NCBI GenBank assembly: GCA_029379385.1
Contig: CM055607.1
Location: 5,332,001-5,396,000 of the forward strand
Origin: Quillaja saponaria
Taxonomy: Eukaryota > Streptophyta > Magnoliopsida > Fabales > Quillajaceae
Length of the DNA: 64,000 bases
Direction: 5' to 3'
Below, in pieces: positions 10,801-23,405 of the stretch. The notes under the pieces were generated by a model that was not told the DNA's origin, ran no database searches, and was given only the letters and a program-made list of their open reading frames with translations. Position 1 is the first letter of the stretch. Every line of letters starts with the position of its first letter. The translations under genes and the position numbers were made by a program.

Positions 10801-13800
10801 ATTTTGATTTTCATTGTAATGAAGAGGTAAATTCAAAATGATATGGTGTTTCATGTGGAGTATGGTCGACATGTAATATAGGTGATGATCTAAGTGGATC
10901 ATTGGGATAGAGTGTTAGGATTACAAGATGATGTTGTTAACAATTGAATGATATCTGCTCCTTTTATCTAATGAAAAGCTGAAGAACTGAGTTGTCTTGA
11001 GGTTCCTCATGTGAGGTATGACGTGAGTCAGTCATACATTGGAATATAGTGAGTTTGGTAAAAGGAGATATATATGGTGGTGGACTTTGTACCTATAGGC
11101 TTAAGCTTTTGGGTTCAGGATTGTTCATCTTTATACTTGGTGGACACCCTGTGCATCTCTCCCCCAAAAGTTGGAATATTAAATAATAGGGAAATCAGTT
11201 TTCATTGAAGAGAACTTTCTTTTCCGTGGCTTTATCTATAGTAGTTTCTTTCTCCACAAAAAGTAATATGAAATTATTCACTTCACTAATTATTTTGTAA
11301 GTGTTAGTCACTAGTGAGTGATGTATTTATTATCTGACCTTTTCTGTTAGAAGCTCATTATTTTTTGTCCAAGCCTGGCTCTTGTTCACCACTGGCTCCT
11401 GCTTCCAATTCAGTCTCTTCTTTCTTTGCTACAACATCTGTTGAACTGCCTGCAAAGATTTCAGCAATGTTTTCTTCTTCCAGGACAGCTTCTGTGTATG
11501 CAACAACTGCAATATGCATTGAGGTCTCCATGATTGTATCCTCTTCCCCACCTACATCTGCTACTTGCAAAATCTCCATGTTTGTATCCTCTTCTGGCTT
11601 GTTGTTTTTCTCTTGTTCCTCATTACCGTCTACACTGTGCAAGTCCAGCTTTTGCTTCAAGGTGTGTAATACTTATATCATTCTTGTCAGGAGCAGCTTC
11701 TGGTTTGAATTTATTTAAGCCTCTTTCTCCATTCAAAACCACGACATGCTCATTTGCAGAATCATCAATAGTGCTGTCCTCTTCCCCATGTATTTCATCT
11801 TCAGTCTCTTTATCTAATGTCTCAGATGCGAAGCAAGACTCTACAAAAAGGTTTTTGTCGATTTCTTTTCTATGTGGGTTGTTAGTCAAAGCATCAAGGT
11901 CCTGTTTTGGCTGTGTTCTAACCTCTAATGCTTCACATTCTTTTTCCTCCATCAATTTTGTTTCTTTGCTCTGTTCTTTTATTTCTGAATTCGTTAATGT
12001 AACCTGCTAAGTGAGCAAAGTTAGATACAACTACAAGAATAGACAGACTGAAAATCTAAGAACTGATTCAGATATTATATACAAACTAGCTTCTTTAACC
12101 TTCACTTCATCACAATTTTCTTCTTTTGAGTCCTCCTTTCCGGTTTCTTCTCCAAGTAAATCAGAAGATAGTTCTCCAACAGTGTTCTCTAAAACTTGTT
12201 TTTCTGCAGCTGATTTTGAAGCTTCCTTCTGTGATCCCTTGCTTACCTGTGATTTTGTGAAAATAAGTAATAAACAAAAATGTAATATATTATAATCTCA
12301 TAAAGTGGATAAAACTGCAATGGAATCAATCCATATCACAAGCTTTGCTTTGAAAGTAATCTTTTTTTGTGGAAGCCGGGATCTGTATGTTATCATGTAT
12401 ACCTTTAATATTCTCTTTCCGGTTCCTTCCCCTTCATTAGTAACAGACTAGGTATATTACAAATGAAGTGTTACTAGCTTCCATTTTTCATGAGAAGAAA
12501 ATCAGTGGAGGAAGATTTTCAATGTCACGAATATAAGCATTCAATTCGATGGTTGATATTCAACAGTAATTCACAGCAGATCATGAAAACAAAACATGCA
12601 TATTCATTACCTGTATATTATTTGGGAATTCTTTTTTGCTTTCTTTTTCTTTTCTGGGTCAATTTTATATTTCAACTACATATTGTGAAAATTGTCTGTT
12701 TCATAACAGCTTGCTTGAAAGTTCTTTTTAATCACGTTTACAGTCATATCAAAGAAAGCTGAATGGACAATATAGGTGGTCTGTAGTCTGTACTTCCTGA
12801 ATAGTGAATACTAATATGTGATTTATCCTTTGATGTCTGAGCCACTAGTTTAAGTCCCTCAGCTTGTCATTGTCGCCTATCTTCTCTAAAGGAACTTGTC
12901 ATATCAATTATCAAAAGGAAAAAGATTATTTACAATATTTAAAGGGACATTAGCTAACCTCTTCAATGGTATTTTCCTTTTTATTCTCCAAGATTTCTCC
13001 ACTAATGGAAGTGATTTCTTCCCTATTCATGCAGGTGGTGTTTTCAGGGTTTTCTCCTGAATTGGCAACTTCAGCTCCTTCAGAGATTACATCTAGAAAT
13101 TCTTTAGGCTTCTCTATCTGTTCATCATTCTGCAAGATTGTCTTTGAATCGTCCTCACACTTCAGAGTTGCCATTTCACCTTTTTCCGGAGTCTTGGATA
13201 ACCCATTATTGTCGTCATTGTCTTCAGCCATATTTGGATTGTATGTATCCTCATCTTTATCTTTGTAATCTCCTTTTGGAGCTATAGCTGTCACGTTCCC
13301 CACACAAACTTTCACCTTCTTGTTTTAACAATGTATCAGGAACTTCTTTAGCTCCTTCAACATTATGATTTGTCTTGCAAGAAATGTCCTCACCTTTTCT
13401 GCTAGACTGCAGCTCAGTTTAAACTCTGCATGGAGAATGGAGTTTCGAATTAAAAAAAGTTATATATATAGATGTACATTTAGATGAAGACAATAAATCT
13501 AAAATTTAAAAAACTAAATGTTTACCTCTTCCTTGGAATTCTCTATTTCCTTAACATCATCTGGAAAGTATTCGCCTTCCCCAACAAAGTCTGATGGAAG
13601 ATTACAAAGGTCACTCTCCCTTGTAATCTCTCCAGTGCCCTCCTCTCTTAGCTTATCAGTTTCCTTATCATTGTTTTGAGAGTCCTTTATTATTTCTTCT
13701 CTTGATCCTTCCAATCTCCTGTTCTTTGCTAATACCTTCTCTGCTTCTGATACTAGGTTCGTCTCGAGCCTGTTTAGCAGATGCAGCTTCAGAAAGGAAA

Positions 13801-16800
13801 CTAATTGGGCATATAGAGAAAATAGAATATATGTGTGAGCAAGCAGTGTACGACTTTGAAAATGTGTGCCTGTACATGGACCAATTTATTTCCTTAGTGC
13901 AAGCAAACCTTATTTACTCCTATATTGCTCTTCTTTACCTCATTTTCGGATCTGTGACTCTTATCATCATTGCTCAAATTTGATTGGGCTTCCTTATAAC
14001 TTTCCTCCTGAAAACTTTTTTCAATGAATCGGATAGTTGATGAGCCGGAGACATTTGCTGCACTCTCATCTTCAATTGTATCTGTCATCATGTGTGTTAG
14101 ATTCTTTATTCATTCCCCTATCTCATGCATGCACTCAGACATATAGGAAGTTCTTTTTAGCAAGTAGACATTTTTTTTGGTCAGAAATAGCAAGGGGATT
14201 TTGTGGCACTGAGGTTCTAATGAGGCAAGGAATTATCTCTTCAAATTCTAATATTTTAAAAAATGAATAAAAACTAATTTATAGACTCAAAATAAAGGGA
14301 ACTACTTCATGGTACGTCATGACATCAAGGACAGAAAATATCAGTGTATAAGAAAAGCTGACTGCATTTAAGCTTGGGAACAAGAATTTGACTATTGATT
14401 TGTTTCTTTATCTAGATTTCAGGGGAAAAGGATATAAGTGTTTACTAAAACAATTGTGATCCTGATTCCTGCACAAGACTTTTGACTGGTTATAACTTAT
14501 AAGCATGAGCTGAGCTTTTTTATTAATTTAGTTGAATGAGAAAATTTATGGTATGACCTTTTCACAGATGATACCAATACAAACTTCCTACCAGTCATTA
14601 CAAACAATGGAAGTTTCAACGCGACTTGGACATGAGCCTCCTTAATATTAAGGAATCCTGCATGATAGTGTATGCTGCAATTTCAAGCATAACTTGTTTT
14701 GTCTTCAAACTTACTCAACTTAAGTTACTCTAATAGCTACTAGGTTGTGTCAATTTAATTAAATGTTGAGGAATATTAAAACTCACTTTTGTTGCACTTT
14801 AATGTGTCTTTTTATTATTACCTTCTTTCTTCTTTTTGGTCTTCTCTGGCATGTTTTCCCCTCCATAGTTGACCTTCAGTTTTTCATCAGAGCCTAAATC
14901 ATGAACTTCTTTAAGTTCCTCCATGCTGTTACTTGTTTTTGAGATTAGTTCCACTATTTCTGTCCTTTCCATGGTTGTATCCTCTGTAATTTTGCTCCTC
15001 ATGGCCTTGCATGGTTCAGATGTATAGTTAACTTGCTTTTCCTTTTCAACACAGCCTGTGTTTGATCCTTCAACTTTTTCCAGGTGTTCAGATTTCGAAG
15101 CTTCATTGGCTGTACCACCTACTGCTTTCTCTGTCTCAACCATTGGATATTTAATATTTAAAGTGGTTGCGTCGTTGTCTTGGAATTCCTCCTTTGCACT
15201 TTCAGTCTTCTCATTTGAATCAAGTAGGGGGAGAATCTGTCATATTAATGAGGATCAACTTAGGCTTTAAATTTCAAGGGAGATAACTATTCTTATCTAT
15301 GAAATGACATATACAAAAATATAAGAATTATATTAATCAAGTTCTCTAATATTAAACCTGTGTATGCTTTAAAAGTACTTCAGTTATTAGGCAGGAAATG
15401 AGATTGTTTACCTGTAATGTATGAATTGTGTTGTGGGCCTTGTGGTTGATGTCAGAAGTAGAAATTGGTTCATCTTCCATTCCTATTTCCTCATGGCTTT
15501 CTACAGGATCCTTGATGTACTGCTGTTCTTTCTGGCAAGTTTCCGTCTCGGGATTTTCTCTTGGAGCTGCGACTTCGGTACTCTCTGACATCATGTTTGC
15601 TTGAATTTCAAGTTTGTTCTCTACTTGTTCAATTTGTTGACATGAGCTTCTCTCCAGGTCTTCATTTTCTGTTGTAACCATTTTGCTGTCCTCACTGGCC
15701 TCTGTTGGGTCTTTTATACTGATATCTACTTCAGATGCTGCTTCCTCATCTATATTTCCCCCTACCGACTCTTGTGCTTTGTCCATCTTATCAACTGGAT
15801 GTACATTCTTCTCATCTCTTCTTGATTCATGTAAATCTTGGTTTTTCTCTTTACAGGCTATACCGGAAGCCTCTTCAAATGTCCTGTCTGCTTCAATTTC
15901 AGCTTCTTGTGTACTATCCCCATCTGTTTCCAGTGCTAGAGGTGGCTTTTCTAACTCCGTAGAGTTGTCTCCAATATGCGAGTCTGCCTGTAGAGTAACA
16001 CTTACAATAGAGGCATTTCCAGTTCTACCATTGACAGGATCATATTCTTCATCCTTGTCATTTTCTATGTTTTTGATTGACCTGATATCTTCAGGATCAG
16101 GACCCTTTTCCTCACCTTTCAATTCAGAAAAGCTCTCTTCTTTTTCGTTTTGTTCCCTTTTAGAGCTTGTTTCTCTACATTCATCTCCAAAGTATAAGGT
16201 GTCGCTGCTAAATTTATTGTCTTTGTTCTCATCTTCGACACAAGCTTTTATTTCTCTTTCATCATCATTACTCAAACTCTTGGTTTCCATGTCGGTGTTA
16301 GGAACTTCCCTTTTCTGACCCAGGGTAGCCTCAACTGTGCTTGTAACTTGTTCTGTAGACTCCATATCAGTACTTTGATCTCTCTCCGCTCCTCTGTTCT
16401 CATCTTCATGTGAAATTTTTGTTTCTTTGTCCATAGTCTCTGGGATTTCTTTAGTTGATTCCTGTTGATCTGAAAATACTTCAAGTTGTTGATCAAGGGT
16501 TCTCCTGTCTTTAGAGGTTTCCTTTCCATCAATCTTGAGGTTTGGTTCTTCAGTAAATGTCAAGGGTGAACAGTCTCTTATATCATGTTCTATTTCTTCT
16601 CCCTGTTCTGCCCCTTTAGTTATCTCTTTATTGACTTCATTTTTCTCACTACCTGTCGCCGCATCCTCAATTTGTGCCCCATCCTGATGCTGCCTTTCAT
16701 TCTCCTGGATCTCCATTGCTGCTTGATTTTGTATTTTATCATCCTGATAATGTTCTGAAGTAGAACTTTCTGGAGTTTCTACCTTGTCAGGTGAGTGTGA

Positions 16801-19026
16801 TTCTACAAGACTTTCTTGCTTGGGTGTCCTTGTGCTGCTACTTGCCTTATTCGTGAGTTCAACCCCAATAATATCCATTACTTGCTTGTTTATCAAGCAT
16901 TCTGTAGGTTTATTTAAACCATAACCAGATTTGATGAGTTCTGATGGGGAACATTCAGTAGGAGTTCTGTCTTCCTTTTCTCTTCTCTGCTTTAAGAGTA
17001 ATGTTATATATGTCAGTTGATGTTTTACTGTAATCTGGTCTGGGATAATCTAACTGAAGCAGCATTCTCTTTTCTGCTATAGGCCTATAGCTCTAGAGTT
17101 TCAGCAAAGGTCTGAGAAATCATGTAGGATGGGAAAAGATGACAGTTTTCTATTTAGTGCTTTAGGTTAAGTGGTGGACTGAATCGTGAATATCTACAGG
17201 AGTTTTCTGTAACATAATACTCTCCTTAAGATTGTAACATGCTTTCATCAAGAATAAACAATAACATGGATATGTCTTCTTTGCTGGTTTCACATAATAT
17301 GGAGTTCAATATCTCTTGGTTAAATTTATGGGCATAGTTTATTGGGATGCTTATTTGCATTATAAATTACTTATATTGTAACAATGTCTCAAAACTTTGC
17401 TGTACAGGGTTTTATACTTAGATTCTAAATATCTTCTGTATCAGATGTCCTTACAGGACCTCATGCTCTTATACGATGATAAATTACCACTTCATCTAAA
17501 AGCTCAAGCTTGTAGAGAGGATGAGACTTTAATCATTTGTAGATTCTAACAATATCATGTATTTGATAGTTGTTTGACTACGTATTATCTTTATCCTGGA
17601 AAACTCATTTGAACTTCTGGAGGTATCTGAAAATTTTCAACTATGAATTTTTGAAGGTTCGCCATTTCAAGCACAAATATAGTTGTGCATCACGTTAACA
17701 AATTACTCAGGTATACATGCAGGCTATATATAGAAGTATTTTCACATTTGTAATTAATCAGGAAGAACTTTCTTGAGAGAGTTTAGGCTAGTGTTTGCAT
17801 ATCTTGTTCTGTTGGTGGTTTCTAGAGACTGCTGCTGCTAGTGACACTGTAAGCAAAAATGCCTCTTCCCTATTTGATTCATTCTGACTTTCAGGGGAAG
17901 GCTTATTGCTAAAGATATTCTTGTTGCAACTGTTTTGCACAGACCTCAATTTGTTCTCAGTAAACTAGATCATCACTTATCACTACCTGATGGATGCAGA
18001 TTACAATAATGTATCTCATTCACTATAGAATTGACTTAGTGTACATAATTAATTACTTTTTCTACTTATATTTTTTTTTTCGCTGCTCTCAATCAGTAAC
18101 TTGCCTTACCAACCCTTGCAATCCTGTTTCACCAACGATATTCCTTATCCTGAAAGGTGGATGTTTGTTCCTCAGGAACCTCCTGCTAGTATTGAAAATT
18201 GAACTTGTATGTACTTTTCTATCATGATTTTGTATCAGTTTCTTCCATTACTTTTCTTTCTTATGATTAAAAGTATAAATATATCTTTTTATGTAATTGG
18301 AGAAATATTTTATTTTAGCATTATTGGTTGTTTCTTTTCAAACTTTTTCTTTCTTCAGATTGTTTCCATAACTGCATCCTAAGAAACAGCCTATATTTGT
18401 ACATTGTAACATTCTTGAACTTAGAATGGGCATGTGTTTCTATGTTTCCTTTATTTGAATGGGGTACATGCAGTACATGGCAAGTTACAAACAATTTTCT
18501 CTTTATTTCTTTCCTCTGAATGTTTTCTTACATGTCGAAGCTTAAAACTTGGATGGTATAGGAGTTGCACAAATATCTTACAAACATTTCAATACAACAT
18601 TGACGTTATATGATTGTCTGCATAAAAACTTAATCTGATTACTTTTAAATACTAAAAGAATATCAACTGATTTTAGATTGAACGGTTGTATGATACTTGC
18701 AGAACAATGTGACTGAGCTTAATTGTAAAATTTGTAGTGTAAAAGCATCTAATTCTAAACTAGCTGAAAAACTGCATTGTTTTTAAGGTATTCCTCTGGA
18801 TTAGCTTATGATCTTGTAAATTTTGTGAACCTGACTGCTCTATTTCCAGATGGTTTTCATTATCCAGAGATCAACATCTGGTATTGTTTAGTTCAACAAT
18901 ATGCATGCAGAAGTGATTCTACAAACATCACAATATGCAGCAAGAGATTTTAAGGCAGAGGAAAGAGTTGCTGTGTATACTAACCTTGACAGAAACGTCT
19001 TCTGGAATATCTGCTTCTGTTGCCAT
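1813..19026 (-). CDS. RBB1: RBB1-like giant acidic repeat protein
   Basis: A very long Glu/Lys/Ser/Asp-rich, low-complexity protein without catalytic motifs. Proposed minus-strand coding exons: 18985-19026 (ATG at 19026-19024), 15412-16986, 14822-15236, 13939-14081, 13526-13786, 12959-13406, 12403-12447, 12100-12246, 11339-12003, 10335-10455, 9090-10253, 8338-8535, 8140-8262, 6918-8057, 6228-6492, 3494-6122, 3234-3377, 3020-3132, 1813-2578. Splice phases agree throughout, giving about 3,460 codons. The C terminus is basic (KHKKSQNILSGVGSKVKHSI then KVKKAITGKSS). Arabidopsis RBB1 (At5g40450) is a similarly huge cytosolic protein affecting vacuolar bulbs and strands; the SMR6, F-box and NUP210 neighbours match that locus. 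Some 20 one-base frameshifts (almost all +1) and one in-frame TGA (4719-4721) interrupt the frame, concentrated in 3.0-6.1 and 9.1-13.4 kb. The family name is inferred from synteny and composition; exon 1 and the 45-base exon are less certain. Confidence 0.68.
3494..6122 (-). repeat. Tandem ~190-residue repeats within the largest RBB1-like exon
   Basis: Four diverged copies of one coding unit lie in order on the minus strand: about 5940-5450, 5450-5165 (shortened), 5165-4700 and 4700-4080. Shared landmarks are VSDEK or VSTEK, EIKAE, a C/YFGTT-like block, GTSSNYE-like blocks, SSQLLHxGHENAGVESV, and RRLAVEKLDxDEI. They diverge enough to predate recent duplication. Frame breaks cluster here: eight apparent single-base insertions, one deletion and the TGA at 4719-4721. 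The exon length of 2,629 becomes divisible by three after the net seven extra bases are removed. Confidence 0.75.
8832..8860. repeat. CT microsatellite in RBB1-like intron
   Basis: A short pure CT run lies in the intron between the 9090-10253 and 8338-8535 exons. No function is inferred. Confidence 0.7.
10520..10665 (-). pseudogene. Decayed relic of a duplicated RBB1-like exon
   Basis: Minus-strand sequence here resembles the intact 8338-8535 exon and sits at the same position relative to its cassette. Matches include the start (AACTTTAAACCAACAACAG versus AATTTCGAACCAGCTGCTG) and the GAACTCAAAAGGAGAAACC-like stretch. It has stops and lost similarity elsewhere, so it is probably an exon copy no longer used. 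Confidence 0.45.
16987..18984 (-). other. First intron of RBB1-like gene
   Basis: About 2 kb of AT-rich sequence between the proposed first and second coding exons. I found no convincing coding exon, RNA gene or mobile element in it on either strand. Confidence 0.45.
18985..19026 (-). CDS. RBB1: Proposed first coding exon of RBB1-like gene
   Basis: This exon starts at ATG 19026-19024 and encodes MATEADIPEDVSVK, followed by a GTTAGT donor. It is 42 bases, ends in phase 0, and its acidic composition matches the body of the protein. The next exon (right end 16986) also starts in phase 0, so they join without a break across an intron of about 2 kb. Extra small exons inside that intron cannot be excluded. 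Confidence 0.6.
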
Positions 19027-19956
19027 TCTGCATCCAGACTAGTTCAATTCAAGGTGAAAATGCTTGAAGAAACTTTGCAATGAAAAGTAAGCTGAACCTG
19101 GGCTAGCTCTGTTCCTTTTGTTTCTTGTGGTTAGCTCCCAAGTTGAATGTGGACATTGTAGATATCAGCACTAATCTTTATAGTTGTGTTATAAAAGTAG
19201 GTTAGAAGTGACAAAATGCCACTTGTTATATGTTTATATATTGGTGAGTTGGCCACAAATGCAATGGTCCTACTGCTGATGGATCAATCACATGCCCTGG
19301 GTACACTAATACATCTTTAGGGTCACAACGAATTCAATTATATTGTATTATTTAGAAGAAGGAGCAGTTCTTACACTTACTTCTTGTCAGAGTTGTCTTT
19401 TAGGGTTTTGGATCCTTTTCTGAACATGCTTGTTGATCTCCCATTCCCATCTTCATAATTTTCTTAGGTTTGAGTAGTCACATCTATATTTGGTGTTCTT
19501 AATTCATACTTGATAGTTTCTCCCTTAGATTTGATTCAGAGAGATGGTAAAAAGCACTTGCTCCTATGGGAATTGGACCTGGTTTTATAATGAGCGGAAA
19601 ATGCTTTTTTTCCAAAAGTAATGATATAGGGGAAGAAACTATAAATTTGCTGTGATTTTTAATTGGTTAGTTTTGTAATAATGTCCAAACGATTATATCC
19701 CCATAACATCATTACAAATAGGCATCTGATTGTAGCATGGTGGAATTTCTGGAACAGAAGATGTGCATGTACAACATTATTATATTGGGTTAGAGGTGTT
19801 CCGCAAATCCATCTGTCTTACTATGAAATGGGAGTATTTGATGGAGAGGATGTAATTGATTTGATAACCTTGACTTATTTGATCATAAGTGAAATGTAAA
19901 AGCTTGCTATTCTCAATTAGTAAAACTACTTTGTTAAAGTTAGAATCAGAAAATTG
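19027..19956. other. Upstream region of RBB1-like gene
   Basis: The presumed 5' UTR and promoter of the minus-strand RBB1-like gene. I see no recognisable coding sequence and no well-placed regulatory motif that I would defend. Confidence 0.4.
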
Positions 19957-20995
19957 TTTATGTATTAATTTTGTATGAATTGATATTCGTTACAATAGAA
20001 GGAGAGCATGTACATATAGGCTGTTCTAGAATTGATCTATCTAATCACATAGTAAATACATCTGTAAATTATGGCCTAAATTAACAATGAGTTTAAGATA
20101 TGGACCTAATTTACTCTAATAATCCCTCGAACTTAAAGATTGTTGACTAGAAATTAAGTTTGTGTTGGAAAACCAAGAGTAGGAAGTCTTTATTTTTACT
20201 GATCGTCAGCATGGATCGTGATGGATCAACTTGGCTTTGCTTGGACTGTAAGTGAGAGCTCGAATCATGATTCCACTTCTGTAATTTGGACGTGGCATGA
20301 CATGAGTCGTCACTGTTGATGAAGTGACGTGGACTCTGCGATGATTTGACGAAAAAACATGTTTACATGTGGTTATAGGGCTGATGTGATGTCTCGTTGA
20401 TGATGTGTCAAATGACATGGCAGGTGATGTGGTGAGTTGTCATGTTCACACGTGGCTATAAGGATGATGTGGTCTCCTATTGATGACTATGTTAGAGAGT
20501 GTCGACGTGACAGATTTTGGTATGTCGTGGTTAAAAACGTGGCAAGATGATGGATTGTGGATTTTTAGGTGATTTTTGAGTGTTCTGTATTTTTCTAAGT
20601 AGTCAATTAATGAGAATATGATTTTTGAATGCTTGAAGGATCGGTTTGACACGGAAGTTGGGAAGATACTTCAATTGGTTAAGATGATTGTTAAATCAAA
20701 AGAGAGTTGGAATTGTTAGTTGGTGGTGGAGTTGGGGCTGCCGCCAAAGGGGAGAGGTGGCAGCTCCTTGTAGCAAACTTTTAGATTGATGACTTACCTC
20801 TTATGCTAAATTAGAATCTAACAAGTGTTTTTGAATTCTGTATGAATTGATAAATGAATTAATCTTTGTTTCAATAGAAAGATGTTGTACATATAGGTTG
20901 TGCTAGAGTTGACCTAACTAATCTTATTATAAATACAGAGTAACTTATAGACTAAACAATAAGCTTAAGATTCAGATCGAGTTTATTATGACATT
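19957..20995 (-). mobile_element. Degenerate short LTR-like element
   Basis: Two diverged direct repeats of roughly 150 bases (about 19957-20110 and 20827-20995) share GTATGAATTGAT, CAATAGAA, GTACATATAGG and a purine-rich tail. They flank about 700 non-coding bases. The interior holds a GGGGCTGCCGCC...GGCAGCTCC block (20734-20767), found in inverted orientation inside the TRIM near 63.4 kb. This suggests a decayed non-autonomous LTR element on the minus strand. No clear primer-binding site or target duplication remains. Confidence 0.45.
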
Positions 20996-22877
20996 AAATT
21001 TGAGGTATGTAAAAATTTATTACTCGGTATGTGATTATCATGTGAATTATAATCACATCAATAAAAATTATAACATCAGTTATAATTTTCATTAACTTAT
21101 ATATTTTCATAAATTCATGAGTTAAATGTGAAATTAAGCTCTGATTTAATTGATTATTATTGTAACATCTATAATCCACATTGATAAATATCATACCATA
21201 CAAGAATCACTCAAGGCCTTCGCTAGCAAGTCTTCCACATAAATTATTCAAAATAGAAAGAAGAAAAGATTATTCGAGTTTTTCTACATATATGACAAAA
21301 TACTCTGAATTTTGGTGTCACATTTGGTCACTAAGTAATAATCAATTAGCATGCGCATGTGTAAAGTAGCATAAAATTACAAAAAAGAAAACCTTAATCA
21401 AACCGACCAAACCAGACATTATTGAAGATTTTTGCCGCCCATACGTAGATATTCGAATGTGACACAACTTTGGATGGGTTTCAAAAATAATTTTACTTTT
21501 ATAATTTTCCTATAGGATAATACAAACGCACCCTTCTATTATATGCTTTTTCTTTTTGTTCTTATTTGTTGAATTGTGTAGGCCTTTTCTTTATGATGAC
21601 GATGAGAATATGGCCAAATATGCATGTAGTAGAACTATTTGCTTAGAATGGATATGTTAGAATCAAAGAGATTTTAGCTTCAAGATTCGCTATAGATAGA
21701 TGTATGATACAAATTTAAATTATCAAGTTGTTTATCACACTTTATATCTAAATTTGTAGAATTATAATATTATTAATTATTTGAATTGAGAGAACTCTCT
21801 TATAATATTTTACTTTATAATATTTTATGTATGATGATTAAAAAACTCTTATTTGTCATATCAGAATTTGCAAAAAAGTCTAATAACTACTAGAAATATT
21901 ATTAGGTGCACGATTGTTTCGGGAATCACTTTTAATGATAAAGTAAATTATATATAAAATACACTCAATATGAAAAGAATTTTAGTATACAAAAATAATT
22001 ATTCTACATACATATATAAACTTAACTATATATACGAGTTTGGCTAGTTTAAACTCAATACAAAAACCAAATGAATATATAACGAATCAAATTGATCTGG
22101 ATATAGTATAATTAAGTAAGCTGTGTTAGTGATCTGTCATGTTATTTATAGGATTTAAATTTCGATATATAACTCATAAATCAATCATTATAAAAACAAT
22201 ATGTAAATAGTTTCGTGATGAATTATAAGTGAAATTGGTATTTTCTTATAGTGAATATTCATGTGATTGGCCATAGTTAGCTAAATGCCTCCCTCTGCTT
22301 CCTTGGACATTTCACATCTGATAATTAATTTATGCAAGCAACTACTTAATTTGCAACGTACGTTGCAGTATTATTCTTAGACTAGTTGGACCCTAATTGT
22401 GGGACAAACAAGAGAAAAAGATTACGTGTAGGTATATTCCTTCCCAAAATGCCTCTATCCATTTAAATAAGATTTTAATGCACGTCTATGTAATTAGGAG
22501 CCGATGAGGTAACTTACAAATTTGATGCTTTCAACCATCCCATACAAAGGTTCAATTCATAAGTCGAAAGTTTCTGCTTATGAGTCATACAGCATAAGAT
22601 AATTATCTTTATTTTTATCAATCTCTTATTATATTCTTGATAATTACACAATTAATCTTAGATTTTTAGATATATGTTAAGAAATTTTACTAGTTGAATC
22701 AACTAAATCTTCAGTTATTTTTTAGTTTAACATATATATTTTATAATTAAATTTTAGTTCTTATCATAATTATAAAGCTTCTATATTTAATTTTTTATAG
22801 GTAGACTTAAAAACTATAATTCTCAACTTAGTTTCATCTTAAAATCCATTTTATATTCTACGACATTATTGACAACT
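20996..22877. other. AT-rich intergenic DNA
   Basis: No coding sequence, RNA gene or convincing repeat was found on either strand. Confidence 0.4.
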
Positions 22878-23405
22878 ATCGTTTGTAGTGGCATATCGTG
22901 TTACACCCTTTGTCCATTGCATTTACCGGCCAATGTGCTGCCCACCGTTTTTGCTAACAACCATGTTATTACCTCTAATGCCTTTTATTGACAACTACCA
23001 TCACTATGTCGAGATTGCTTAATTTAAAACAACAACCATTTTAAAAAATATTGTAAACACAATTATCATCAAAAATTGATGAAGACGGCGACTATCACTT
23101 TCGAAGTTAGTCTTAAAAATGACGTATAAACTTGGAGAACCATCGTTTGTAGTGGCATATCGTGTTAGACCCTTTGTCCATTGCATCTACCGGCCAATGT
23201 GCTGCCCACCGTTTTTGCTAGCAACCATGTTATTGCCTCTAATGCCTTTTATTGACAACTACCATCACCATGTGGAGATTGCTTAATTTAAAACAATAAC
23301 CATTTAAAAAATATCGTAAACACAATTTTCATCAAAAAATTGATGAAGACGACATTTATCACTTTCAAAGTTAGTCTTAAAAATGACATACAAACTTTGA
23401 GACGA
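22878..23405. repeat. 264-bp tandem duplication
   Basis: Two adjacent copies with a period of 264 bases (22878-23141 and 23142 to about 23405) share long near-identical stretches such as GTAGTGGCATATCGTGTTA and TGCTGCCCACCGTTTTTGC. Only scattered substitutions separate them, so the duplication is fairly recent. It is non-coding. Confidence 0.85.

Larger units (their letters stand above)
6918..12246 (-). repeat. Three duplicated exon cassettes in RBB1-like gene
   Basis: A short exon followed by a long exon occurs three times: 12100-12246 with 11339-12003, 10335-10455 with 9090-10253, and 8140-8262 with 6918-8057. Each long exon begins with a VT/VEVT-x-SE motif (VTLTNSE, VEVTSSEF, VTTTNSEF) and ends in a basic stretch (ELLTEK, KLSMEK, ELLRRK) before the donor. 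The last two also share a block around DQNEA. Boundaries and phase 0 are conserved, so the gene grew by duplication of exon-intron modules. Confidence 0.7.

Noticed and set aside
11534..12010. 158-residue plus-strand open frame
   Set aside because: Antisense shadow of the 11339-12003 coding exon, with no family resemblance.
15683..16318. 211-residue plus-strand open frame
   Set aside because: It is antisense to the long RBB1-like exon; Ser/Leu richness is the complement of Glu/Ser codons on the other strand.
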